The notes under the pieces were generated by a model. The model was not told where the DNA came from. It saw nothing but the letters and a program-made list of their open reading frames with translations, and ran no database searches. DNA of 17,124 nucleotides. Source: Streptococcus parasanguinis (GTDB lineage: Bacteria > Bacillota > Bacilli > Lactobacillales > Streptococcaceae). The stretch covers positions 1 through 17,124 of the forward strand of contig JAGZZN010000039.1 in the NCBI GenBank assembly GCA_018377375.1, given 5' to 3'. Position numbers and translations under genes: made by a program. Of this stretch, positions 1 through 7,558 are shown one piece after another; positions within the stretch are counted from its first letter, which is position 1; each line of letters starts with the position of its first letter.

Positions 1-1
1 T

Positions 2-2398
2 GGTGTAGACATCGAAAATACTGCGGCTCAAGTAGTAAACTACTACAACCCAACTACTAAGAAAGTTGAAAAACCAAGCAAACCAACTGAAAAACGTGTC
101 AACAACGTTCCAGTTGAAGTGGAATTCAACTTCACTAAACGTTTGGAAGGCCGTGAGCTTAAAGCTAATGAATTCAGCTTCGTTCTTAAAGATTCAGAAG
201 GTAATACTCTTGAAACTGTGAAGAACGATGCATCTGGTAACGTTAAGTTCAAAGCTCTTGAATTCAAGAAGGGGCAAGAAGGCGTACACAACTACACAGT
301 AGAAGAAGTTAAAGGAACAGACGCAACCGTTACATACGACACTATGAAAGCGAATGTAACAGTCACAGTTTCACACGACGGAACAGCTAAGATTCTCGTA
401 GCGACTGTAGGCGAAATTGCGGATAAAGAATTTAACAACCGTGTAACACCTCCTGAAACTCCAGAATTCAATCCAGAAAAATATGTTCTAAACGAAAAAG
501 AATTTGATTTGACTGGAACTTCATTATTAGATGATGATAAAGAGTTGGCAGACAAGTACGCAGATACCAATGCGAACCCATATGCGGACGATGCATCTAA
601 TAACGAAGCAGCGAATATCAACACTAAATCAGTTAAACCAGGTCAAAAACTTGTTTACCAAGTATGGTTGGATACAACTAAATTTGACGCAAACAACAAA
701 GACCATATCCAATCAGTAGGAATCTCAGATGACTACGATGAGGCTAAAGTTGATGTTGATGGTTCATCAATCAAAGCTTATGATGGTAAGACTGGTGCGG
801 ATGTAACAGCTAAATTCGATATCACTGTGAACAACGGTGTGATTACTGCAACCCTTAAAGATGGCTTCACTAAGTCACTTGGCGATGCAGAAAACACACA
901 AGTCATCGACACAACTAAATTCGAATTCGGACGTTACTACAAGTTTGATATCCCAGCTACAGTGAAAGCTGACGTTGCAGGTGGAGTTGACATCGAAAAT
1001 ACTGCGGCTCAAGTAGTAAACTACTACAACCCAACTACTAAGAAAGTTGAAAAACCTGAAAAACCAACTGAAAAACGTGTAAACAGCGTGCCAGTATCAG
1101 TAGAATTCAACTTCACTAAGAAATTGGAAGGCCGTGAGCTTAAAGCTAACGAGTTCAGCTTCGTACTTAAAGATTCAACAGGTAAAGTTGTTGAAACAGT
1201 TAAGAACGATGCGGCTGGTAACGTTAAGTTCTCTAAACTTGAGTTCAAGAAAGGTCAAGAAGGTGTTCACAACTACACAGTAGAAGAAGTTAAAGGTACT
1301 GACGGAACTGTCACTTACGATGCTATGAAAGCAGTAGTAACTGTAGAAGTTAAACATGACGGAACAGCGAAAGCTCTCATCACTAACGTAACGGATCCAG
1401 CAGATAAAGAATTCAATAATACTGTTCGTCCTCCAGAAACTCCTGATTTCAATCCAGAGAAATACATCTTGAACGAATCTAAATTCGATCTTACAGGTGT
1501 GAAACTTCTCGATGATGATAACGAGTTAGAACATAAAGTTGCGGACACAAATGCCAACCCATATGCGGATGGTACTGGCAACAACGAAGCTCAAAACATC
1601 AATACGAAGACACTCAAGAAAGGTGATAAAGTATACTACCAAGTATGGTTGGATACAACTAAATTCACTGAAGCACACAATATTCAATCTGTTGGTGTTA
1701 CAGATAAATATGACAGTGCGAACTTGACTGTCAACGGAGCTGATATTAAGGCATACGACTCTGTAACAGGAGAAGATGTAACAGCTAAGTTTGATATCAA
1801 GGTTGAAAACGGTGTGATTACTGCAACTTCTAAAGCAGACTTGACTAAGTCACTTGGAGACGCAGAAAATACACAAGTCATCGACACAACTAAGTTGGCC
1901 TTTGGACGTTACTACAAGTTTGAAATTCCTGCAGAAATTAAACAATCTGCTCAAGATGGTGTGGACATTGAAAATACAGCTTCACAAATCGTACACCAAT
2001 ACGATCCAACTAAGAAGACTGTAGAAAAACCAGAAAAACCAACTGAAAAACGTGTAGTCAACATTCCAGTTAAGGTTCAATTCCAATTCACTAAGAAATT
2101 GGAAGGTCGTGCATTGAAGGCTGGTGAATTCAGCTTCGTTCTTAAGGACGAAAAAGGAAATGTGATCGAAACCGTAACCAATGATGCGGCTGGTAAGATC
2201 ACCTTCTCAAATCTTGAGTTCAAACGTGGTGAAGAAGGAACTCATCTCTACCATGTAGAAGAAATCCGTGGCACAGATTCTAGCGTTGTATACGATAAGA
2301 TGGTTGCAACTGTTGGTATCGTGGTGAATAAAGCAGGTAAGGTATTAGTGGCTACTACTAAGTTGCCAGAAGATACAGAGTTTAATAACACTGTTATT
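2..2398 (+). repeat. In-frame tandem repeat of ~981/975 bp encoding paired isopeptide-type domains
   Basis: The stretch GACATCGAAAATACTGCGG at base 8 recurs at 989, an offset of exactly 981 bp, and in diverged form (GACATTGAAAATACAGC) at 1964, an offset of 975 bp. Between the first two copies the DNA is almost unchanged over the following 60-plus bases. Each unit encodes one FctA-like and one SspB-C2-like domain (327 or 325 codons). The third unit contains only the FctA-like half before the proline stalk. More units probably lie upstream of the window. Confidence 0.88.
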
Positions 2399-2692
2399 CC
2401 GCCAACACCACCAACACCACCAACACCGCCAACACCGCCAACACCGCCAACACCGCCAACACCGCCAACACCGCCAACACCGCCAACACCGCCAACACCG
2501 CCAACACCGCCAACACCACCAACACCGCCAACACCGCCAACACCGCCAACACCGCCAACACCTACAACTCCTCCAGCTCCAGCACTTCCTGAAACTGGTG
2601 AAGAACAATCAGCATCTGCTGCATTGTTAGGTGCTGCACTTGGTATGGTTGGCCTTGCGGGACTTGCAAAACGCAAAAAACGCGAAGACTAA
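2..2692 (+). CDS. LPXTG-anchored multidomain adhesin, 5'-truncated by the window edge
   Basis: The frame is open from base 2, so this is the C-terminal 896 residues of a larger protein; its start lies upstream. Two domain types alternate. One resembles the FctA/Spy0128 pilin fold (about 119-451, 1100-1432 and 2072-2398), with the Lys of FTK(R/K)LEGR, the Glu of Y(T/H)VEE and the Asn of EFNN placed as in intramolecular isopeptide domains. The other resembles the SspB/antigen I/II C2 type (about 452-1078 and 1433-2050), with LDDD, YQVWLDTTKF and DIENTA motifs. An 18-unit PPT stalk follows, then LPETG (2585-2599), a hydrophobic helix and the tail KRKKRED, which is a complete class A sortase signal. 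The role as a cell-wall adhesin is inferred from architecture, and the ligand is unknown. The isopeptide bonds are expected from family knowledge, not seen. A terminator follows the stop. Confidence 0.93.
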   Translation, partial: GVDIENTAAQVVNYYNPTTKKVEKPSKPTEKRVNNVPVEVEFNFTKRLEGRELKANEFSFVLKDSEGNTLETVKNDASGNVKFKALEFKKGQEGVHNYTVEEVKGTDATVTYDTMKANVTVTVSHDGTAKILVATVGEIADKEFNNRVTPPETPEFNPEKYVLNEKEFDLTGTSLLDDDKELADKYADTNANPYADDASNNEAANINTKSVKPGQKLVYQVWLDTTKFDANNKDHIQSVGISDDYDEAKVDVDGSSIKAYDGKTGADVTAKFDITVNNGVITATLKDGFTKSLGDAENTQVIDTTKFEFGRYYKFDIPATVKADVAGGVDIENTAAQVVNYYNPTTKKVEKPEKPTEKRVNSVPVSVEFNFTKKLEGRELKANEFSFVLKDSTGKVVETVKNDAAGNVKFSKLEFKKGQEGVHNYTVEEVKGTDGTVTYDAMKAVVTVEVKHDGTAKALITNVTDPADKEFNNTVRPPETPDFNPEKYILNESKFDLTGVKLLDDDNELEHKVADTNANPYADGTGNNEAQNINTKTLKKGDKVYYQVWLDTTKFTEAHNIQSVGVTDKYDSANLTVNGADIKAYDSVTGEDVTAKFDIKVENGVITATSKADLTKSLGDAENTQVIDTTKLAFGRYYKFEIPAEIKQSAQDGVDIENTASQIVHQYDPTKKTVEKPEKPTEKRVVNIPVKVQFQFTKKLEGRALKAGEFSFVLKDEKGNVIETVTNDAAGKITFSNLEFKRGEEGTHLYHVEEIRGTDSSVVYDKMVATVGIVVNKAGKVLVATTKLPEDTEFNNTVIPPTPPTPPTPPTPPTPPTPPTPPTPPTPPTPPTPPTPPTPPTPPTPPTPPTPPTPTTPPAPALPETGEEQSASAALLGAALGMVGLAGLAKRKKRED
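2399..2560 (+). repeat. 9-bp microsatellite, 18 units encoding (PPT)18 wall-spanning stalk
   Basis: Eighteen consecutive 9-mers read CCGCCAACA; units 2, 3 and 14 are CCACCAACA instead. They encode Pro-Pro-Thr repeated 18 times, just before the LPETG signal. Such proline-rich tracts usually span the peptidoglycan. The near-perfect unit identity makes slipped-strand length variation likely, always in steps of three residues and so always in frame. Confidence 0.95.
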
Positions 2693-2737
2693 AATTGAGG
2701 TGACATCGACAAACTTGTTGATGAGGTGACAATTTTA
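2690..2737 (+). other. Hairpin with symmetric internal loop starting at the adhesin stop codon
   Basis: TAAAATTG (2690-2697, which includes the stop codon) pairs with CAATTTTA (2730-2737). ATCGACAA (2705-2712) pairs with TTGTTGAT (2715-2722) with one G-U. Between the helices are two 7-nt strands that belong to a 10-bp direct repeat, TGAGGTGACA (2696-2705 and 2722-2731). There is no T-run, so it is not a terminator itself. It may stabilise the mRNA 3' end, or be a remnant of a small repeat. Confidence 0.5.
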
Positions 2738-2749
2738 GATCCAACAGGA

Positions 2750-2785
2750 AGAGGCTTTGCTCGAAAGAGCAAGGCCTCTTTGTTT
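2750..2785 (+). terminator. Rho-independent terminator of the adhesin gene
   Basis: AGAGGCTTTGCTC (2750-2762) and GAGCAAGGCCTCT (2767-2779) form a 13-bp stem with one wobble pair and a GAAA loop, followed by TTTGTTT. It lies 57 bp after the adhesin stop codon. Confidence 0.9.
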
Positions 2786-2827
2786 GGTATTGGAAACTTA
2801 GAAAAACATGCATAAATGTGATGAAAA

Positions 2828-2884
2828 AGTTTCAGTAAAATTCTATATATTCATTTCATTCGGTTACTAGTTTCAGTAAAATTC
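2828..2884 (+). promoter_or_regulatory. Two 16-bp direct repeats 41 bp apart, possible operator
   Basis: AGTTTCAGTAAAATTC occurs at 2828-2843 and identically at 2869-2884. The spacing of 41 bp is close to four helical turns, and the second copy ends two bases before the -35 hexamer at 2887. That geometry suits a transcription factor bound on one DNA face. I do not recognise the motif as a known streptococcal regulator site, so the role is inferred. Confidence 0.55.
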
Positions 2885-2886
2885 CA

Positions 2887-2915
2887 TTGACTTGAAGTAG
2901 AGAAAACAGTATACT
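2887..2915 (+). promoter_or_regulatory. Strong sigma-A-type orphan promoter
   Basis: TTGACT (2887-2892), a 17-bp spacer and TATACT (2910-2915) give near-consensus hexamers at ideal spacing. No convincing coding sequence follows on the plus strand before the convergent dextranase gene, so the product is probably a non-coding RNA. Confidence 0.75.
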
Positions 2916-2920
2916 AGTAA

Positions 2921-3117
2921 AGCAATTTGATCTTTCAAACTGCCGGCAACAAGGGGAATGAATCCACTTTGAATTGGGATACAGTAGGGTTTGGAGTGGT
3001 AGTACTTCACACCCTTATTGTCGTCAGTCACCCTCATAAAAGGGATCTAGACTCTGAATGAGTTGTATAAATATAAAAAAACTTCCTTGGAACAGAATTC
3101 CATAGGAAGTTTCTTTG
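2921..3117 (+). ncRNA. Candidate structured small RNA, about 195 nt, family not recognised
   Basis: This is the expected transcript of the 2887 promoter. CCACTTTGAAT (2964-2974) pairs with GTTTGGAGTGG (2989-2999) as an 11-bp helix that includes G-U pairs. ACAA and GGG just outside it (2949-2955) can pair with CCC and TTGT (3012-3021), extending the arm. Short hairpins follow at GACTC/GAGTT near 3050-3065, then the 14-bp hairpin at 3079-3112, which is followed by a T-rich stretch. The only ORF seen is a few codons long. It does not match the tmRNA, RNase P RNA or SRP RNA sequences I know. Both ends are predictions. Confidence 0.45.
3079..3112. terminator. Bidirectional terminator between the candidate RNA and the dextranase gene
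   Basis: AAACTTCCT plus TGGAA (3079-3092) pairs with TTCCA plus AGGAAGTTT (3098-3112), with one bulged T and a CAGAA loop. On the minus strand the stem is followed by seven T residues, giving a strong terminator for the dextranase gene. On the plus strand it is followed by the weaker run CTTTGTGTTT. Confidence 0.85.
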
Positions 3118-3127
3118 TGTTTGGGAT

Positions 3128-6100
3128 CTACTCTTGTGTCTTTTTGTAAGGGATAAGACTGGACAAACCTGCTAAGAGGCCAAGTCCAAGTAGGGCTAGC
3201 TGAGAGGTTTCTTCACCTGTTGCAGGTAGATGAGTTCCTTCTTGAGGGGTGTTAGGAACAACTTCAGGGAGTTCCTCTTTTTGGCTTGTTGTTTCAAGAG
3301 GTTTCTCCTCTTCTTTGTTAGAGAGAAGTGTTGATCCCTTTTCTTCATGAGCATCAGTCGTGTTTGCTTTTGTCACGGAAGGAAGAGGGCTGACTGTTTC
3401 TTCATTTTCTGTTTCTTGGGATGGTTGTGGAGTAGGGATTTCTTTGACCTTGTAGGCAAAGATCAAGATGGTTGTTCCCACTTCTACGTTCCCAGTTTGT
3501 TCAGCTGCACCGACCCGTTCGTAGATGTGGCCGTCGTAGGAGATCTCATCTGGTGCGCTAGCGACGTAATGGGTTCCATTGTCCACATTGGTTGCAACAG
3601 CAAGTTCTGGTTGCAATTCAGTGCTCGTATCTTGGATGACAAATCGCGCGATGACAGTCCCCGTAGCTAACTTGTAATCGTAGATAACGGTTTTCATTCC
3701 TTTAGTGACGGTGCCATTTGGATCCGCAGAATCAGCACGGAGTCCAACTAGATGGTAGATACGACCATCTTTTGTGATTTCTGTTGGGGCCTCACTTGTA
3801 TATTTGGTGCCGAAGTCTGCTTCTGTAGCGAGGTCTTGCGCCTCTTGCAGATCAGTGTTGCCTCCCTCTGTAAGGAATCGTACCATGACAGAGCCTTTGG
3901 AGATGGCATAGGAAATAGCGGTATCAGCTGTTGGAGACTCAGGGCTTGGAAGAAGATAGCCTTTGGTTTCGTCAAGTGGATCCATAAGGTTTAAGACTTG
4001 TCCACGAGCATCTTTTGGCTCTAATCCCTCTACGTAAGGAAGGATAGCAGTAGGAGATGCGATGGCGGTTGGATTTGTGGGATCGTTTAGATAAGTGATC
4101 TCTTTTTGAGCATGAGCTGGTTCTTTACCAGTAGCATAGCTGATCCTATAGGCACCGACTGGGCGATAGATGACCGTATCTGTGATGTCTGCTGCATCAG
4201 CATGAATGCTAGTATGTTCTCCTGCTTTTGTCAGATCAGAAGAGACGGCATCAGTCGATTCTTCTGCTACGACAACATAGCCTTTTTTGACGGGATTTTC
4301 AAGAGCTGTAAAACTCGTGCCATCTTGAGCTGTCCAGTCTTCAAGCTTCGTCTCGCCTGTCACCAAATTGATGCTTCCTTTGCGAGCGAAATAAAGGCTG
4401 TCAGTTTGATCAGCTATTCCTGCAGGCTGGCGGTTAGATCCATCCTGATCCTCTGTTACATAGGTCACTGTACGGATCACTGTTTCAGATAAATGATCCA
4501 GATCAGCCGTTGTTTGACCAGCTGGAGCTAGAGGAGTTGGATAGACACGCCCCTCGCTATCTCCTGGAACAACTTGACCTGCTTGGATGGGCTGTGTTGC
4601 AGAAAATTCCACAATTTTTGGTGCCAAGCGGACAATAAACTCTTGAACGCCATCTTCATTGGTGTTGGTAGCATCGCGGTCAAAGTTTGGTTGTCCCTCT
4701 GCATCGAAGCCATTCTCTACTAGTTCATAGCCTTTCTTCAAATAGTTGGCAATGGTTTCTTTTGTAGAGTAGTTGATCTTTTCACCTGTATGACCAACCA
4801 AGTCACTAGAACGTTCGAGCTCAACTCCGTTTTCGTCTTGATAAAGAACATGAGCGGCTTCATTGAGTTTGACATAGAGCATATCCCATACATCTAGACT
4901 CGGAACATCGATAGCAGCCATCCATTGGCCAGCTCCTCCGTCATAATAAACATTTGCGCTTGTTTCTCGGAGGTTGATGTTGTATTTTCCTTCAACAGCA
5001 TCAGGTGTTGCCCAGTAAATGCTGGCGTGTTCAGCCTGGTCTTTTGTGATTTTTCCGAGTGGAACAAAAGCTTGAATATTGGTCAATTTTTCGGTTGTAT
5101 TCACAGCGCTGTTCCATTTATTTTCGGTAATGCCGACCAAATTGATCAAGTGAGCAATTCGATCACCCGTCTTGGTTTCTTTTGTAATGGTATAAACGGT
5201 TCCAGGTTGAACCCCGTCAGCATTATCCAGGTTGGATCCGATGAAGTTGCCGTTTACCAGTACATTTGTATTGTCTACGATCCGACGAGTATCATGCGCC
5301 AAGGTTTCGCGCCCGCGGAGAAGTTCTTGATAAGCAACGATGAATTCTTGGTAGTTGAATTCTGCATTAGCAAAGTCAGCATTGACTGGTAGGTTTTGAT
5401 TGAGATACCATTCTGCTTGGATCACCCCAAAACCTTTAGCATCTTGAGAAGTATTGAGGGCAGCAGTTGTCATATGGTAACCACCGCTCGCTGCGATAAT
5501 AGCATCTGTCAGCAATTCGTTGTCTTTGCTGAGGGCTGATGCATTTTTACCACGATGGGTATAGGCTGCGATGATAGGAGATTTCCCCTTGTATAAATCA
5601 CGCATCCGTTCGGTGAGACGAGTCAAGGCTTGGTAGGTAGAGTCATAGGCAATGCTATCTCCCCAAACTTCCGCATAAGGTGCAGAGACATTGGTCTTAC
5701 CTAGTCGATCAGCATCTCCAGTAGAGATATCGTTGATCATGAAGTCATAGCCTTCTTTTTTGAGGGCCTCTGTTGCAGCTGTGGCTAGTTCTGGATAGTG
5801 TTCGCTCAAAGAGAAGCCTTTTCCAGGTTCACTGACTTTTTCCACCCAGTTAGAGCCCATGGTATCCCCTTGCCATCCATCAAAATTCCCTTCTTTCATG
5901 GCTTTGGTCATGACTTCAATGATAAATTTTTGCCAATTTGGATCACCCGGATCGAGAAATTGTTGGATATCAGTCGCTGTGATATCACCCTTTTTACCGA
6001 AGTTGAAATGGTCTTGTAGATTGCGAACGATGGCACTTTTCACTTCATTTGGAACCCCTTCTTCCAGGGAAACTGCGTAAATCATGTTATAGAGCATGGC

Positions 6101-7015
6101 TTTGGCACCAGTTGTATGGACATGAGCCACCAGCTCTTTGACTGCTTCTGTATCGATGACAGGTAAGTAGGACTTGTGCTTGTCAGGATCTGTTTCGCTA
6201 TTTGGAATCAAGAAAGTCGCCCAGTCTTGAGTGAAACGTTCAACATTTGCTGGGAATGGGTTGACAGGTGTATTGTAAACGTCGTAGAAGAAGTAGTTGT
6301 TGATGTGCATATTGGCCAATTGATCAATACTATTCTTGTAGCCTTCTACCTGATCATTGGTGATGGAGTTGTGATTGTCTTTTGAGCCGGCAACCACCCC
6401 ATAACGTGGGTAGATCGTCCAGTCATCTTCAACAGCAAGACCCGCTGCTTTATGAAAGGCTTGGGAGCCATCTGCTTTCTTACCAAGGACATCAACGATA
6501 AATCCAGCATTAGGTGAAAAGACAGTACTTGGAATTGTCAGTTCGCCACCTTCAACGTTTTTCTTTTCATAAATGACCTGATCTAAATGAGAGACAGTGA
6601 CATCAGATGAAACCACTTCAGGGTTGTTGATAGAGATGCGGACGTCTTCCCCACTTTTATAAGTCGCTTTATCAAAGGTGACGTCGTTGGTGATTTTTGG
6701 AGTATTATAAGTAGTTGATGGAGCTGCACTGACCGGTTGAGTGGCAGTTACAGTTGGTGTTGATTCCGATGAAGAAGATGCAACTTCAGTTGTAGCAACT
6801 TCCTCACTAGTAGTGGTAGGAGTACTGGTGTTGGTTGCTACTGGTTGAGCGGTTGCTGGGATCTCAGAAGTCGGATTGGTGTTGACCTCGTCAGCCATGA
6901 CAACAGAGCTTAACATCAAGGCTCCAAAAAGGGTAATCATAGAGACCAATGCCTTGTTGCGTTTGCGGAAATAGCCGTGCCCTTTTTCAGAGACACTATT
7001 TTTTTGTTGATTCAT
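3128..7015 (-). CDS. dexA: Cell-wall-anchored dextranase (GH66) with mucin-binding-type repeats
   Basis: This 1295-residue enzyme should cut alpha-1,6 bonds in dextran at the cell surface. The start at 7015 is chosen because GGGAG sits 7 nt upstream and MNQQKN leads into the signal peptide; an upstream ATG at 7084 would extend the frame by 23 residues but overlaps the promoter. Layout: signal peptide to about residue 43 (VVMA before DE), Ser/Thr-rich linker, GH66 region about 103-719, MucBP/Mub-like segments at about 720-798, 850-956, 1041-1118 and 1119-1190, linker, LPATG at 1263-1267. Asp384 in DGWQGD and Glu449 in YAEVWGD match the family nucleophile and acid; from memory the S. mutans enzyme has Asp385 and Glu453. 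S. mutans DexA is about 850 residues, so this protein carries a long C-terminal extension. Single gene with its own promoter and terminator. Confidence 0.93.
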   Translation of the reverse strand: MNQQKNSVSEKGHGYFRKRNKALVSMITLFGALMLSSVVMADEVNTNPTSEIPATAQPVATNTSTPTTTSEEVATTEVASSSSESTPTVTATQPVSAAPSTTYNTPKITNDVTFDKATYKSGEDVRISINNPEVVSSDVTVSHLDQVIYEKKNVEGGELTIPSTVFSPNAGFIVDVLGKKADGSQAFHKAAGLAVEDDWTIYPRYGVVAGSKDNHNSITNDQVEGYKNSIDQLANMHINNYFFYDVYNTPVNPFPANVERFTQDWATFLIPNSETDPDKHKSYLPVIDTEAVKELVAHVHTTGAKAMLYNMIYAVSLEEGVPNEVKSAIVRNLQDHFNFGKKGDITATDIQQFLDPGDPNWQKFIIEVMTKAMKEGNFDGWQGDTMGSNWVEKVSEPGKGFSLSEHYPELATAATEALKKEGYDFMINDISTGDADRLGKTNVSAPYAEVWGDSIAYDSTYQALTRLTERMRDLYKGKSPIIAAYTHRGKNASALSKDNELLTDAIIAASGGYHMTTAALNTSQDAKGFGVIQAEWYLNQNLPVNADFANAEFNYQEFIVAYQELLRGRETLAHDTRRIVDNTNVLVNGNFIGSNLDNADGVQPGTVYTITKETKTGDRIAHLINLVGITENKWNSAVNTTEKLTNIQAFVPLGKITKDQAEHASIYWATPDAVEGKYNINLRETSANVYYDGGAGQWMAAIDVPSLDVWDMLYVKLNEAAHVLYQDENGVELERSSDLVGHTGEKINYSTKETIANYLKKGYELVENGFDAEGQPNFDRDATNTNEDGVQEFIVRLAPKIVEFSATQPIQAGQVVPGDSEGRVYPTPLAPAGQTTADLDHLSETVIRTVTYVTEDQDGSNRQPAGIADQTDSLYFARKGSINLVTGETKLEDWTAQDGTSFTALENPVKKGYVVVAEESTDAVSSDLTKAGEHTSIHADAADITDTVIYRPVGAYRISYATGKEPAHAQKEITYLNDPTNPTAIASPTAILPYVEGLEPKDARGQVLNLMDPLDETKGYLLPSPESPTADTAISYAISKGSVMVRFLTEGGNTDLQEAQDLATEADFGTKYTSEAPTEITKDGRIYHLVGLRADSADPNGTVTKGMKTVIYDYKLATGTVIARFVIQDTSTELQPELAVATNVDNGTHYVASAPDEISYDGHIYERVGAAEQTGNVEVGTTILIFAYKVKEIPTPQPSQETENEETVSPLPSVTKANTTDAHEEKGSTLLSNKEEEKPLETTSQKEELPEVVPNTPQEGTHLPATGEETSQLALLGLGLLAGLSSLIPYKKTQE

Positions 7016-7086
7016 TTTTTTCTCCCACATACTGTTTGTATAGTTCGTTGAACAGTTTAAAGTAAATTGTTCTATCGATGCCAATA

Positions 7087-7116
7087 AGTATACGATATTT
7101 CACTAGATAGTGTCAA
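7087..7116 (-). promoter_or_regulatory. Dextranase gene promoter
   Basis: On the minus strand TTGACA (7116-7111), an 18-bp spacer and TATACT (7092-7087) form a near-consensus promoter. The expected transcript start near 7080 leaves a leader of about 65 nt. The upstream ATG at 7084 would lie at or before the transcript start, which supports the start at 7015. Confidence 0.82.
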
Positions 7117-7206
7117 TTTAAGAATGAAAGCCAGCATGTAAACTTTCATGAAATTATTAGAAAACCGCACTAAATAAAGGTTTTTGATTCAGAAAAATGA
7201 ACAAAC

Positions 7207-7221
7207 GGAAAACGTTTGACA
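7207..7221. promoter_or_regulatory. Weak cre-like (CcpA) site
   Basis: GGAAAACGTTTGACA has the palindromic AAACGTTT core of catabolite-responsive elements but misses several flanking consensus positions. It lies about 130 bp upstream of the predicted dextranase transcript start and overlaps a TTGACA (7216-7221) facing the decayed gene on the plus strand. CcpA control of a glucan-degrading enzyme would make sense, but the match is modest. Confidence 0.35.
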
Positions 7222-7309
7222 CAAAATTTCCTCGCATTTAAAAAAAGGTACAAATTAGTGATAAAAGCAACTGGAGGAGAAATATTTGCACAAACCTTAT
7301 TACTAAAGG

Positions 7310-7396
7310 GAATCAGCAACAGCTCTTACCAGCCTTGGCTTGCTTGGTGTAATTGCAGGAGGCTTTGGTTTTGCTCGAAAGATAAAAGAAGATTAA
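7310..7396 (+). pseudogene. Decayed 3' end of a sortase-anchored (LPXTG) protein gene
   Basis: Read from 7310, the frame gives ESATALTSLGLLGVIAGG and then FGFARKIKED before TAA (7394-7396). This is a typical hydrophobic helix and positive tail of a cell-wall sorting signal, beginning with the Glu that usually follows LPXTG. Upstream the same frame meets a stop (TAA at 7304-7306), and no LPXTG or surface protein remains. A Shine-Dalgarno-like GGAGGAG sits near 7274 and a terminator follows at 7436, so this looks like a gene reduced by internal deletion. The overlapping 86-codon frame from 7216 reads these bases out of phase and is not a credible gene. Confidence 0.7.
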
Positions 7397-7435
7397 GATG
7401 TTCTTTTAATCCTTTAAAAAATCTCACGATTAAAA

Positions 7436-7466
7436 ACCAGAAGGCACAACCTTTTGGTATTTTTTA
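7436..7466 (+). terminator. Rho-independent terminator after the decayed LPXTG gene
   Basis: ACCAGAAGG (7436-7444) pairs with CCTTTTGGT (7450-7458) with one wobble and a 5-nt loop, followed by ATTTTTT. It lies 40 bp after the stop of the relic and isolates the transporter operon from upstream transcription. Confidence 0.82.
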
Positions 7467-7521
7467 TAAAGCATGAAAAGGGAATTGATGACAATTTCCT
7501 ATAGGTTCTCCTCCATATTTG

Positions 7522-7530
7522 TGATACAAT
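7522..7530 (+). promoter_or_regulatory. Extended -10 promoter of the ABC transporter operon
   Basis: TGATACAAT has the extended TGn motif before TACAAT (7525-7530). No good -35 hexamer is seen at 17 bp (TAGGTT), which fits an extended -10 promoter. The leader would be only about 20 nt, and AGGGAG precedes the ATG at 7559. Confidence 0.6.
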
Positions 7531-7558
7531 TAAACTACTATTATCGAAGGGAGAAACT

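Noticed and set aside
119..121. GTG at 119 as the start of the adhesin gene
   Set aside because: The same frame is open back to base 2 and encodes the end of another repeat unit, so the true start is upstream of the window.
2248..2676. Minus-strand frame encoding a long GGV repeat protein (also a CWR-rich frame at 2345-2608)
   Set aside because: It is the reverse complement of the PPT-coding minisatellite inside a well-supported plus-strand gene, with no start signals of its own.
7016..7084. N-terminal extension of the dextranase from the ATG at 7084
   Set aside because: It overlaps the predicted transcript start and -10 region, lacks a ribosome binding site and precedes the signal peptide; the ATG at 7015 has GGGAG at good spacing.
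7216..7476. 86-codon frame as a real gene
   Set aside because: It reads through the sorting-signal relic in the wrong frame and through the terminator, and has no ribosome binding site.
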